Positions 20,333 through 31,100 of a DNA stretch of 64,000 nt are shown here, in pieces. Under the pieces are notes generated by a model that saw only the letters and a list, made by a program, of their open reading frames with translations, did no database searches and was not told the origin of the DNA. The position numbers were made by a program, and so were the translations under genes. The first letter of the stretch is position 1. Every line of letters begins with the position of its first letter. This stretch comes from Crambe crambe (Eukaryota; Porifera; Demospongiae; Poecilosclerida; Crambeidae), in the NCBI GenBank assembly GCA_963924555.1, contig OZ004594.1, forward strand, positions 6,603,563 through 6,667,562. The letters are read 5' to 3'.

Positions 20333-22277
20333 ATGTCGCTAGACAATTGCAGTGGCTACTGGCAGTGGTATGTTAGTCTGGCGTCGCCAGCCCAGCTTTT
20401 CTTCTTTTTTTTTTGGGACGGGGAAGAAAAGTGGTCTGGTGGGTCTAGCATCAACTACTTGTGTCGCCCGCGCGCTCTCTCAAAAATAATTTAAATTGCA
20501 ATAACATGCGTGTTGAATAATTTTCCGAAGCCAGTAGGTAGAATTGCGAACACATCGCCCTTGAAAATCGCTGATACAACTTTCAGCCGTTCAGGCTTCA
20601 GGCCAGGTATTCCTAGCTCTTTAAACACAGTTCTTGGTTACTCTTCATAGCTCTAGCTCTGCCAACCTGGAATAAATAGTGGGTGTGTCTCGCCAACATT
20701 AATACTACTTCACGTGACTGAATAGAGCAATCTGATTGGGACGCAGCTATAGCTGCGCGCGCGGGCGACACAAGTAGTTGATGCTAGAGCCACCAGACCA
20801 CTTTTCTTCCCCGTCCCCCCAAAAAAGAAGAAAAGCTGGGCTGGCGACGCCAGACTAGTGGTATGTCTGGGCGCCCTAAGAAATCATCAATAGGGAACAT
20901 CTGGAATACTTACGACAACTTCGATTTACTTGGGATGAGATAGCATCAATTTTGGGAACATCAGCCAAAACCATTCAAAGGAGGGCCAAAGAATGGGGTA
21001 TTGGAACATACTTATCGATATCTGACCAGTCTCTCGATGCAGTAGTAAGGGACATAATATTGCAGTTTCCATCATCAGGAGAAGTCATGATTCGTGGTCA
21101 TTTACAGTCTCGAAAGGTAGGTGCTCAAAGTACATTGGCTAAATGCTTAATGACCTAGCTTGAACTGTAAAATAATGACATTAAGTGAATGCAGGTATGC
21201 AGTTTCCACTGCTATACATCGATTATGAGAGCCATTTTACAGACTCATGATTACAAATCATATTGGTTTGAAGGCACCATACCATATTTTTTTCCTCTTT
21301 TCATTCAGTTGTAAGTAGTTAAAAATATGGGTGTGAATTAGAAAGCACAAACTACCACTTTCATAAAATTTAACCTCTGTACTTAGGTGTTGATCCAGAG
21401 ACGCCGTTTAAGGGAATCTATAATTCGGGTATCAGGCAGCCAAGCAAGATCTCCTCAGATATATAGAAGAACCTATTCCGTTCCTGGTCCGAATGCTTTG
21501 TGGCATGTGGATGGAAACCACAAAATGATCAAGTGGAGACTTGTGATACATGGCGGGATTGATGGTTATTCTCGTTTAATTACTTTTCTTCATTGCTCCG
21601 ATAACAATTTATCAGATACAGTATTAGACTGTTTCATTCAAGCTACACGAGAATATGGCATCCCTTCTAGAGTACGCACAGATCATGGAGGAGAAAATGT
21701 ACGCATATGGGATTTTATGGAAGAACAAAGGGGAATGGGAAGAAATTCATATATAGCAGGACGAAGTGTACACAATTCAAGAATAGAAAGGTTATGGCGA
21801 GATGTGTATAGGTCAGTTTCATCATCCTTCATCACAGTTTTCAGTGAGCTTGAATATGAAGGTGTTCTAGATCCGGATAATGAGGCTGACTTATTCTCTC
21901 TTCACTATGTTTACCTTCCAAGGATTAATGCATCTCTAGCAGCATTCAAGTCTGCTTGGAATAACCACCAGTTATCAACAGAAAATAACATGTCACCATT
22001 ACAGTTGTACACAGCTTACTCACAAGGGAGCCACTTATTTGAAGAAATTGTGGATCCAGTTGAAAGTGAATTAAATTATGACAGTGGTAGTGATGACGAT
22101 GCAAGTGTAATGGTGCCCCAGACGAATATTACACTGAGTCATTCTAGCCTTCAACATCTTAATTCCAGCATTAATCCACTACAAGACTGTGATGACTTTG
22201 GGAAGAACTTATATTTAGATACAGTTCAACTACTTTTTACTCTGATGTCCAATGATGGATTGTTTGGTGAAGACTGA
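20333..22277 (+). CDS. DDE integrase-like transposase (rve type)
   Basis: Model of 382 codons: exon 20333-20367, exon 20894-21116, exon 21387-22277. The first junction is inferred from GTATGT and CAATAG in matching phase; without it, an in-frame TAA near 20878 would block the frame. The second intron (GTAGGT to TTAG) is clear. Residues 13-45 form a helix-turn-helix-like region (TWDEIASILGTSAKTIQRR). The catalytic core has Asp128 (LWHVDGNHK), Asp185 (VRTDHGGEN) and Glu220 (RIERLWRDV), spacing 56 and 34, as in retroviral-type integrases. SWNNH-type motifs (SAWNNHQLSTENNMSPLQL) follow. It probably cuts and joins the element ends, using the inverted repeats at 15960 and 22305. The C-terminal 90 residues are acidic and unrecognised. 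Exon 3 is intact. A helicase-derived mini-element interrupts intron 1. Confidence 0.8.
20374..20857. mobile_element. Non-autonomous relative of the helicase transposon
   Basis: 484 bp with about 105-bp terminal inverted repeats starting TAGTCTGGCGTCGCCAGCCC, flanked by an exact 9-bp duplication GTGGTATGT (20365-20373, 20858-20866). The interior, read on the minus strand from about 20630 to 20520, encodes LGIPGLKPERLKVVSAIF and a Walker A motif ILPTGFGK, the N-terminus of a RecQ-type helicase. The same TAGTCTGG terminus and 9-bp duplication occur in the 5.07-kb element at 47489-52557, so this is an internally deleted member of that group. It lies in intron 1 of the integrase gene. Confidence 0.85.
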
Positions 22278-22304
22278 ATTCTGCTATTGGAGCTGTCCAA
22301 TTTG

Positions 22305-22435
22305 ACTATTTTCCCTCTCACCCTCTTTGCCTGGCGGACATGTCCCCGGATGCACCATACACGCCTCTTCTAATGCACGCACACATTCATGCTGCTCTAC
22401 AACCATGCACACATTCATGTCTTCTCTCTTTTGAA
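22305..22435. repeat. Right inverted repeat of the HECT/integrase element
   Basis: Contains CACCCTCTTTGCCTGGCGGA and CATGCTGCTCTACAACCATG, the reverse complement of the left copy. It starts about 28 bp after the integrase stop codon. Confidence 0.85.
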
Positions 22436-22689
22436 ATGATCTTGATTTTGAAAAATAAAGCTATTAGTAGTTAGCAAGATAGCCTTTACGAGTGTTGATA
22501 CTTAGGTCACTCCTATAATTAATGATTCGGCTGATAAGTGGGATAGAACCAGTGCTTGGGGGTACCAGGTGTTAACTGCCATCTTTGCACTCAAGTAGGT
22601 ACCCTTGTGTCCAGCTGCCTGTCTACGCATGCCTGACCTGACCCACATGCCCTGCCTCTCATTTATAACCTCACTTGAATAATTGATAT

Positions 22690-23225
22690 AGCTATATGAG
22701 TCTCCTATTTAATATTATAGGAGTCTCCTATTTAATATATCAGAGTCTCCTATTTAATATATCAGAGTCTCCTATATATTATATAGGAGTCTCCTATATA
22801 TTATATCGGAGTCTCCTATATATTATATCGGAGTCTCCTATATATTATATCGGAGTCTCCTATATATTATATCGGAGTCTCCTATATATTATATCGGAGT
22901 CTCCTATATATTATATCGCGGAGTCTCCTATATATTATATCGGAGTCTCCTATATATTATATCGGAGTCTCCTATATAATTATCGGAGTCTCCTATATAT
23001 TATATCGGAGTCTCCTATATATTATATCGGAGTCTCCTATATATTATACCGGAGTCTCCTATATAATTATATCGGAGTCTCCTATATATTATATCGGAGT
23101 CTCCTATATATATCGGAGTCTCCTATATATTATATCGGAGTCTCCTATATATTATATCGGAGTCTCCTATATATTATATCGGAGTCTCCTATATATTATA
23201 TCGGAGTCTCCTATTTATTCTTAAG
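22690..23225. repeat. Minisatellite, 22-bp unit
   Basis: More than 20 copies of GAGTCTCCTATATATTATATCG, with some length variants (CGCG insert near 22918, shortened units near 22975 and 23105). The long SESPIYYIGVSYILYRSLL frame across it is an artefact of a 22-bp period, which cycles through all three frames. Confidence 0.95.
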
Positions 23226-23290
23226 AAGAGTCAATCATATCAGAATGTCCTAGGAGCCTCTTATATTAGTATTTGAAGGTAGCTGCACCA

Positions 23291-23321
23291 GTGTGGCATT
23301 TTGACCCATTTGGCACCCCAT
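23291..23321. repeat. Inverted 31-bp block, right copy
   Basis: TGGCATTTTGACCCATTTGG and its surroundings are the reverse complement of 13229-13259 with about five differences. Confidence 0.55.
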
Positions 23322-23384
23322 ACACTTGGGCTATAACAGCTACATTTATTTCTTTAACCTACATTGTAGATAGATTGCACTTAC

Positions 23385-24460
23385 CTTCATAAGCTTTCAA
23401 AATACTCTCGCACACAAACTGGTACTGGTACTACAGAATGGGGAAAGGAAAGGGAGAGATAAAGAGAATGGAGAATGGGAGAGATTACCATTAGCTACAT
23501 TCTTACATGGAGGGAACTTACTGGTATTTGAACAAGCATCCCTCTCTGGTCTCTCATGTGACAAACGATCTCTAGAGGGTAGATAGGTTCCAGCACCTCC
23601 ATCTTGCAAAGTGCCGTTTCCATCAATATCAGGACTCCAGTTCGACCAATCCCAGCGCTTGAAAAAAGAAAGACATTACAAAATCAGTTAAAGAGAAAAG
23701 GAGTAGTTAATTGTATGAGTTAGGTTAGTTTCCACTAGCATACAGTGAATAAAGAGAGTAGTTAATTATATGAGTTAGATTAGCATACAGTGATTAGCAT
23801 AAAGAGAGTGGTTTGTTGTGTTAGTTTCTATTATCAGTACCTGCAATGAACAACTAGTGGTGTGTTTATGCCTTTCCTCAAAGACCGCACCCCCTGCACA
23901 AAGCGAAGAAAGTCCACCTTACTTCCAGGAACACCTACATATACACATCAGGTAGTATTATATGCTTGGTTCACACAATAATATGTAGCAGAGTCCTACT
24001 CACCGTGATCTGGCCAATCAATGTACAACTCGTCTTTCTTCCCCAGACTATACAAGACAAAAGAAAAAGTAGACGAGTATGAAAAAACAGCAATGACAGA
24101 ACCAAACACAATGAAAGTAAAAATGAAGCTTCTACATTATTATGGAGGACTAGGGTAAAAGTATCCTGAAATAAGATTGTAGCTTGCTAATGAGAAAAAA
24201 TATTCGTAAATAAGGTTAGAGTGGGACATCCAGTTAAAAGGTTCCACTAATGTACATAATTTGTACCATTCTGTTTTTGAGATGTAGTTGTCTCGTGAAG
24301 GAGATCCGATCATGCTGCTGCGACAGTGTGGTCACCTCAAACTTCCCATATTCCCGCGAACTCTTGACCTCTGGCCAGTACTGATAGCACCGAACTTTTC
24401 CCTCCTTGATAACATCTGTCAGCATGACAATACCAGTGGATCCCTGCTCCCATACCATAA
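23385..24460 (-). pseudogene. Non-receptor protein tyrosine phosphatase, catalytic exons, probably broken
   Basis: Five minus-strand exons cover the second half of a PTP domain: 24267-24460 (MVWEQGSTGIVMLTDVIKEG, CYQYWP), 24004-24047 (WPDHG), 23841-23934 (VPGSKVDFLRF, PLVVHC), 23522-23657 ([10 protein letters not shown], the rest of the HCSAGxGRTG signature with catalytic Cys and Arg) and 23385-23430 (YQYQFVCESILKAYE). PTPs remove phosphate from tyrosine; the pattern fits PTPN3/PTPN4-like enzymes. Two defects are seen. Exon 24004-24047 reads SGEERRVVH in one frame and WPDHG in another, as if 11 bp were lost. The first exon runs straight into the long-hairpin MITE at 24460, so the upstream half of the domain is missing. 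The likely last exon is at 13041-13114. FERM and PDZ exons expected upstream were not found. Confidence 0.8.
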
Positions 24461-24990
24461 CAAGTGAATGCAAAAAATTCTTCTAAATAAAAAGTGAAGT
24501 AGGGATAGCAGTAAAATTTAGCTGCATTCCTATCACTCCTACCCCTCCTAAAATTTCAATATACACGCCCATATATACACCCAACTTAAATCCCTACTCT
24601 TCACTCCCCCTTCAGCAATAAGTGAGTCAAGTAACCCCTTACCCGTACCCATCACCAAACTCAAGAATCACAGCAATAATATTATTACAAAACTACTATT
24701 CCTACTTCACTCCTAGGCCTCTTAGGAGTGAAGTAGGAATAGTAGTTTTGTAAATAATATTATTGCTGTGATTCTTGAGTTTGGTGATGGGTACGGGTAA
24801 AGGGTTACTTGACTCACTTATTGCTGAAGGGGGAGTGAAGAGTAGGGATTTAAGTTGGGTGTATATATGGGCGTGGATATTGAAATTTTAGGAGGGGTAG
24901 GAGTGATAGGAATGCAGCTAAATTTTACTGCTATCCCTACTTCACCTTTTGTTTAGTTGCATTCACTTGTTTCCATTCTTTTTCTTTGTA
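24460..24990. mobile_element. Long-hairpin MITE, copy c, abutting a phosphatase exon
   Basis: The arms start ACAAGTGAATGCAAAAAA and end TTGCATTCACTTGT at 24970; the right side has the family extension TCCATTCTTTTTCTTTG. The two arms, about 240 bp each, are nearly complementary around about 24717. On the minus strand its inner terminal repeat offers TTTTTATTTAG as a splice acceptor, followed by an open frame KNFLHSLV that continues in phase into the phosphatase MVWEQGS. Confidence 0.85.
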
Positions 24991-25546
24991 ATTAGCTATA
25001 TGGTAAGTACATAGCACTGGATATGGAAGATTATATAACAATACTTGTGTAGCTATTATTCATATTCATAAGAAGTAGTTATTTCCAAATATATGCTAAG
25101 AAAAGCTCAATGATTAATTTTGAATGTTATATTCGTCAGGGATGATTGACTGATGAAGAGGCTTCAATATCTTCACTTGGCAGAGAATGATAAGGTGCAG
25201 TGGTGAAGAAGAACCTGAAGAAATGAATGGCTGCACTTAGCTAATACCCAAATTTCATAATTATTGGTGTTTTCTTTTTTCAATTAATGTGTGTGGGCAT
25301 GTGCAATAAGGAGTGATTGGGCAGTTTTTGTATTGAGAGTACCCTCTCGTGCATGCCTGCTGAGGGTTAATTTGCAATCGGTATTGTTTGCAAGCATAGG
25401 ACTGAAGAATGTTTTGTTGTCTTGAGGGAGGAGAGTATGACTGACATGAAGGATGAGTAGCTATCTGTTGTGGATACAGTACTGAGGAGTGAAAAGCATT
25501 ATTGTAGAGGAGCACAATCATTCAATTTAATAATAGTTGTTGAGGT
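24991..25546. other. No gene seen
   Basis: Sequence between the MITE and the truncated receptor copy. No phosphatase exon could be found here on the minus strand. Confidence 0.5.
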
Positions 25547-26170
25547 TTGGTTGTCTTACAAAATCTATCTGCATCTGAAAATCTAGTTCCTTCAAGAGAT
25601 AAGCCTCAAAATCCATCTACATATGAAAATCTTAAGTCACAGTATAAAATGCCTGCTTGTAGTTGGATGTGTGGAATTTTACTCATCTTAGTAGGTATTG
25701 CTGCATTTATTAGCTTGAGTCTTACCTTATGGAATATCAATTCCAACTTAAGAACACAAACTATGGGGCTTCAGGCTTCTAATGTAGCTGAACTTGAAAG
25801 AAGATTAGCACAGCTTCAGGTTTCTGTGAACAATAATACATCAGAATGTGAAAGGAGAATAGTGGAGCTTTGGAATGATTCTACATCTGAACTCGAAAGA
25901 AGACTAACACAACTTCAGATAATTGAAAATAATCGTAATGATATTCAGAGTAATATTTCAAGGTCATTAGATTCTAAACTAAATAATGTCATTCGATCAC
26001 TGACTGGACAATACTCAAACCTTCCGGCTGATTCATGTTCCCTTGTCTTGCAGTTGAATTCCTCCCTCCCATTTGGTCACTACTGGATCAGGTCCTCCAA
26101 TGGCTGTGGATGTTCTGGACCACCTATCATTACATATTGTCATACCATGTTGACTGCGTCATTTGATTGA
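25547..26170 (+). pseudogene. Truncated copy of the fibrinogen-like receptor
   Basis: The frame matches the receptor at 6507-7817 from the cytoplasmic repeats (SRDKPQNPSTYENLKSQYK) through the membrane helix (WMCGILLILVGIAAFISLSL), the coiled coil and the start of the ectodomain (GHYWIRSSNG), where similarity stops abruptly near 26106. It has one extra coiled-coil segment (about 35 residues, with a second copy of ELERRL). No ATG precedes the conserved part: the frame opens near TTG at 25547. The N-terminal tyrosine pair is missing, but STYENL keeps the ITIM-like motif. It is on the opposite strand to the intact copy. A duplicated fragment, or an exon whose partners are lost. Confidence 0.75.
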
Positions 26171-26620
26171 CAATATCTTATTAGGAAATGGAAGAGGTTA
26201 TGCTCCAGTTAAAGTTTTATGATTTGTGACCACTGACTGACACTATTAGTCACACCTGACCTTATTTTAAAAACGATCATGTAGTGGTATGCTTTAGAAG
26301 AAAAAGCAACCCTATACAAAGTGGTACTTTCTCATATTTATGTATTATAAACTTTCTTAACTAGCTATAATGATTGAAATCGTTGCTATAGTAAAATTAA
26401 TAATAATTATAAACTGTTATTATTATTAGAGTATAATTAGTGCACAATCATGAGTTATAGCTGTACATGAATATCCATGACTGAGGATGATTACACAATG
26501 CATATAGCCAGACTAAGATGATTTAAATATTAAAGGTAGTAGCTATAGGTATGTAGTTTGACTTCCACTATAAGTTTGATATTTCAGTGTTACTGGATCC
26601 AGGAAGTACTGCAAAGCTAC
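26171..26620. other. No gene seen
   Basis: AT-rich DNA between the truncated receptor and the GPCR pseudogene. Confidence 0.5.
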
Positions 26621-26639
26621 ACAGTTCCAAATAGCCTGT

Positions 26640-27707
26640 GCATCATCTGGAGGATAAATTGTTTTTCCTTTCATCTTTTTGTGATTTACCTTCTCCATTT
26701 TGAAAATCAGAAGTCTCATTCTTCCTATGTGACAATCTCTTACATACGAAAACATGAAAGAGTGATTGGTAGGTATTTTTTATGTCGGGAATGAGAAAGC
26801 CCTCTATGACCGGATGCAACACTGAATGCAAGATGAAAGTGGTATAGGCCAAAATGATTTATCCAAGGGAAATTTTCTCAAAATCTACTGTAGCTAAAAT
26901 GATAGCATGTACTGTTATCGGTAACCAAGTGATGAGATTTCCTATCAAAATTGCTCCAAAAGCCCGTATCAATGCAATCTGCTTCCTATTTTTCATCTTG
27001 TGAATTTGCTTTGTCATATTCTGATTATCAAGTCACCTTGCTTGCTGAATGTTTTTCTTGAATGATAAACCATCATAATTTGCCTCCTGACTATGCAGAC
27101 TATCCAGATATTAGTGACAATCATCACAGTCATTGGAATAATTCCCAAGACAACCAAAAATATCATGTAGTTGATGTTTTGAGTGAAAGGTGACTCCCCA
27201 TACAAATTCAATCTCTCCGAAACCAAAGAGGGGTAGCAATGATACAAACAGAGATAATAACCAAAGAATTGTTATAATGATGAAGATTTTCCTTCTGGTG
27301 ACCCATTTCTCATAGTAGAGAGAGAATTTGATAAAAATGAATCTATCCACCGAAATCAAGCTGAAGATACAGACTGAGAAAAAGGTCAGAGCAGTGAACA
27401 CCACACTTCCCTCACATACTCTACATCTGATGTACCCTCCAGCAAATGCAGCAATGATTGTAAATGGCATCACAAAGAGACAAACGAGCAAGTCTGATAT
27501 GGCTAAATTCAGTAGCAGAATATGAGTGGGCAATCTGTAGAGCCTTTTCTTCAGAATACTGATAATGACGACCAAATTGCTAGGTACTCCAACCAGGAAG
27601 AATAATAATATCAGAACTCCAGTGGCTAGGGCTGCGTCGAACTGATGGTGTGGACTTGCCAGTACTCTGGCGTGACGGAACTTCTGCTCAAGTTGTCGTT
27701 GTAGCAA
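26640..27707 (-). pseudogene. Class A (rhodopsin-like) GPCR, frameshifted
   Basis: From 27707 the frame gives an N-terminus and TM1-TM4: ILLFFLVGVPSNLVVIISIL (TM1), LLNLAISDLLVCLFVMPFT (TM2, with the conserved LAxxD), a long TM3 ending ISVDRF (DRF in place of DRY), and TM4. Around 27210 the coding frame shifts: TM5 (IFLVVLGIIPMTVMIVTNIW) is in another frame. TM6 (ITWLPITVHAIILA, with the W-x-P-type motif) and TM7 (HPVIEGFLIPDIK) follow near 26870-27000 and 26780-26850, separated by a stop (TAA just after KISLG). The C-terminal tail reads SLFHVFVCKRLSHRKN. Family ligand unknown. At least one shift and one stop make it a pseudogene unless sequencing errors are responsible. Confidence 0.8.
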
Positions 27708-27719
27708 TGCCTAATTAAA

Positions 27720-28140
27720 TCCGGTGATGTGAGAGAACTAGTATTTCCCATTTTTGTTTGACCTATCGGTCTACACTAAGACCACGGTATTGTTATGGAA
27801 CAACAAATAGTATAATTTGCGCGTAAGATTATTGTATCACGTGTGGGAACACAACAGTAAATGGAATGACTAAAAATCAGAGATGTCTGAAGCATTTGAG
27901 GATCTTCACATTCTGAATCCTGCTCCTGAACTTCTGTGGAGTCATCCCACTTGATTAGGACAATGGCATTGTCCACATGCCAGGCTGAAGGAAGCAGGGG
28001 AGAAATGGAGACATGGTCCAGAGAGTACTCAAGGCAAGTTTCAGTACATAGTATACTCTTTGAGCATGGAATACAAGGGCCTGGTATGATGGCAGTAACT
28101 TGTGCTCATGATAATTATTTGGACACTGTGGGAACATGAT
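27720..28140. other. No gene seen
   Basis: Short opposing frames without family resemblance, between the GPCR pseudogene and the degraded transposase. Confidence 0.4.
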
Positions 28141-31100
28141 AAGTTACCCTCCTGATAAAATCATGCCATAAAGCAAGATCAGAACTTGCTGTAGTTGGGG
28201 TGGTGAAATGAAGTGCAGATAGCATTCTCTTTGCTTCTGGTGAATCCTGATTATTTTATGATGAGTCGGTATGTATATTCAACATCTTTTGATCTAAGAA
28301 ATTTCTTAAACTTGTCGTAGTAAATGGCTGTAACAAGTTTTAGCCAAGAAGACTCTTTAATATACTGAAATTCTCTATTAATTTTATCATCCTAAGTAGA
28401 TGCCCATCTGGACAGAATGAGATAAATGACTTGCATCTGAGTAGTGTTTCAAGAAAATTGGACTTAATTGGTGCACCTGTAAAAGGCGCAGACATAGTCA
28501 CACCCTGTCAATATGTAAAGGGCAACCAATGTCAAAACTGGGAAATTAAAATGCTGCAGCTTTGGATGCTGTGACAGAAGTGATGTGGCCTTAGTGATGT
28601 TAATAGCTATAGGAGTCCACATTGCCTCTTTGTACCACAATGGTTTTGCCCCGTAAATATCCCAGCTCACACAAACCAAATTCATATACCCATGTATCTG
28701 TGTCACTGGACACGACTAGTATGGTAGTGGATATTTCAAATATGCAGTGATGCCATAAATCAGCCTTGCCATGCTGGTTGGGGGGTTTATTCTCACTCTG
28801 GCCTCTATGGATGGTGACTAGGAAGGGTAGTGATGGGGAAGTGATGGGGAATCAATAGTCACCGAAAAGTTGTGACAGTTTTTGATTTATGCCCTGTCAG
28901 GTACTGCATGTAGCAGGCATCTCCAGAATGAGGTTGAGTTTGCCAAGACAGCAGAATAGGAATTACTGTGTGGGATGGTAGCATCATCCCTTATCACTGG
29001 ATCAAGGGAATCCTCTTGGTTTCTCTTGCCTCTTGATGTGTGCACAATTGATCTGGGTGGGGGCAAATAGTCTGGCTTGTCTATAACTAAGTAAACATGG
29101 GTAGATCCCTTCTGAATGGCATATTTCCCCACTGTGAGCATGTCTATAACTGTGCATAGGTGTGATGGGAAGATGCTTGATATGGCACTCTGAAAATCCA
29201 AGGACTTGATTAGAGTGTTCAAGAACTTGCTCTTTCCACTGGAGTGTATGTTCCCATCAAGGTCTGAGATGGCAAGAGGGTATGGTGAAGTCTGTGCAGT
29301 GATGCCATTCTTTTGAAGCAATTCCATGGCATTCGTGGCAATGATGGTAAGTTCATTCTCCCTTTTTTTCCCTTCACGAGTAGAGGAAGGTCTGCTGGTG
29401 AATGTAGCTAGGGTGCTTTTTTTTCCTGTAGTTGGTGCCAGGAAAGTATTTTCAATGTACCCATTCATCCTCTGTATACCTTGAACTTGGTCAACAAATC
29501 ATCAATTGACTTTGAGTCGAGAGTACTGTCGTCCACAAGCAAGTTTCTTAAAGGCCTTTTATCCTCTGACTGCTTTGCATAGAGGGTGATATCTTGGAGC
29601 TGCTCTTGAATTTTAGTGGCCCGCTGGCAGACATATATTGCTTCCTGTATTGAACTGGTTCTTGTTGTCTATATGCATACATCTGTCCTTCTACCCCCCT
29701 CACAACCGTATCCAAGTAAGACATGAAATTAGCTAGTTCTACTGTCCTGGAGTGAGATGGCCTTGATGTAATTGTTTTTAACCAGATGATGCTCTCATGG
29801 GCCTCATCCAGTGCAAGGTTGTGGTGAGGTTTTCCTTTGGCACTGACTGTCCAACCACCTTTCAAGAAAAGGGAAAGCATGTCATCAGGAATGGTAAGTG
29901 AATCGATGATGGCTGTAGTAGGTAGCTCTTCATATTTGTAGCGGTTAAATGAAAAAAAGCTGGGGAGTTAACATTTTAATTGCTGAGTTCCTAAGCACCA
30001 ACAAAGTATCCCATGTAACCACTAAGAAATTGAAGGAACTGTGCCCAAAATTTTGAGACCTTACCTTTGTTTGAGTCTGAAGCCACATCGGATAGCCATG
30101 ACCAAAACTTTCAGCAGTCACCATTTGGCTCATGTTGTTGATACACTACCACACAATGCCATTAGCAAGAGGTGAATTTCTTGCCACTGGGTTGGCATTT
30201 TTTTGTACCCGCACTGTGAGCACATCTGTTTGAACCCCCCATCCCACAGAATGTCTCGTATTAATTCAGCCAAAAGTTGGAGCATATGCCAATCTCCATG
30301 TAGGATTATCATCCAGGAATAGTGGTCTGGGTTCTTTTTCTGAAGCTTTTTCATGAAAGCATAATATGTTTGCTGGTCACCAGCTATTGGCACTTTGACT
30401 GTAGCTCCTGTTGCACCTATTTTGAGGTCTTGCTTGAGCTTGGCCAAGTATGACTCTATATCAGTCAGGCTGCTGGATGATGCCTCCTCAATGGTTGCAT
30501 ACACGACATTATCTTTATTATTTGGAGTCCAGTGCGGCATGAGGCTCTGAACAGCTTCCAGAAAAGATGAGGTGTGCTCTGTGGGTTTTAAGGATAGCCC
30601 CTTCACTGTGCATGTATGGCAGACTGCCAAAAAATGCTGATAAAAGTAGCTCTCATTGATGTTATTTTGGATGGCAAAGTCATTTTTTTCAATAGAGCTC
30701 CGAAGATGTAGACGTGGTGAGATGTGCTGATGGACACTAATGGTCATGAACTTAAATACAAGATTTTTTATTGTGAATTTATTACTACCAGCCCTATCCT
30801 ATCATCAGAGGTTGAGTGGCTGACTTGTGCGTTGAGTAGATTTAACATTTTGTTTGAACCATCTGCTGACTCAGGCAAGTTTTTTGCATATTTCATATAA
30901 AAGTTTAGATTATCAATAGTGAACCGCCACGACCAATTCCTGTCTAATTGGTCCACTGCTTTCCTTCTGTTCGCCCAGAAAGCTCCATGGGAGCGGATGT
31001 GATCAATGCTACAATAACATCCTAGGGTATTTAGCACTTTGAACCCCTTATCCCTAAGCCCATATGCATAGCAAAGAAGGCCATTTAATCTTTGAAGGAA

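Larger units (their letters stand above)
15960..22435. mobile_element. Two-gene DNA element with HECT ligase and integrase-like transposase
   Basis: Inverted repeats of about 120 bp (15960-16080 and 22305-22435, about 90% identical, core TGTGCATGGTTGTAGAGCAG) bound a 6.5-kb segment. Inside are exactly two genes: a seven-exon HECT ubiquitin ligase on the minus strand (stop 76 bp from the left repeat) and a DDE integrase-like transposase on the plus strand (stop about 28 bp from the right repeat). The start codons are 113 bp apart, so one divergent promoter can serve both. The compact fit of the two frames to the repeats argues for one mobile unit. No target duplication was found. Similarity to IS3EU or Ginger-type integrase transposons is a suggestion from the transposase motifs only. 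Confidence 0.7.

Noticed and set aside
15960-22435. Inverted repeats explained as a chance part of a host tandem repeat
   Set aside because: The 120-bp match is long and sits just outside both stop codons; a chance placement is less likely, though no target duplication was found.
22696-23253. A 185-codon open frame with a repeating SESPIYYIGVSYIL pattern
   Set aside because: It is produced by the 22-bp minisatellite, which has no stop in any phase; no other coding evidence.
26471-26760. Minus-strand frame 26543-26755 as an independent small gene
   Set aside because: It reads through the tail of the GPCR pseudogene in another frame.
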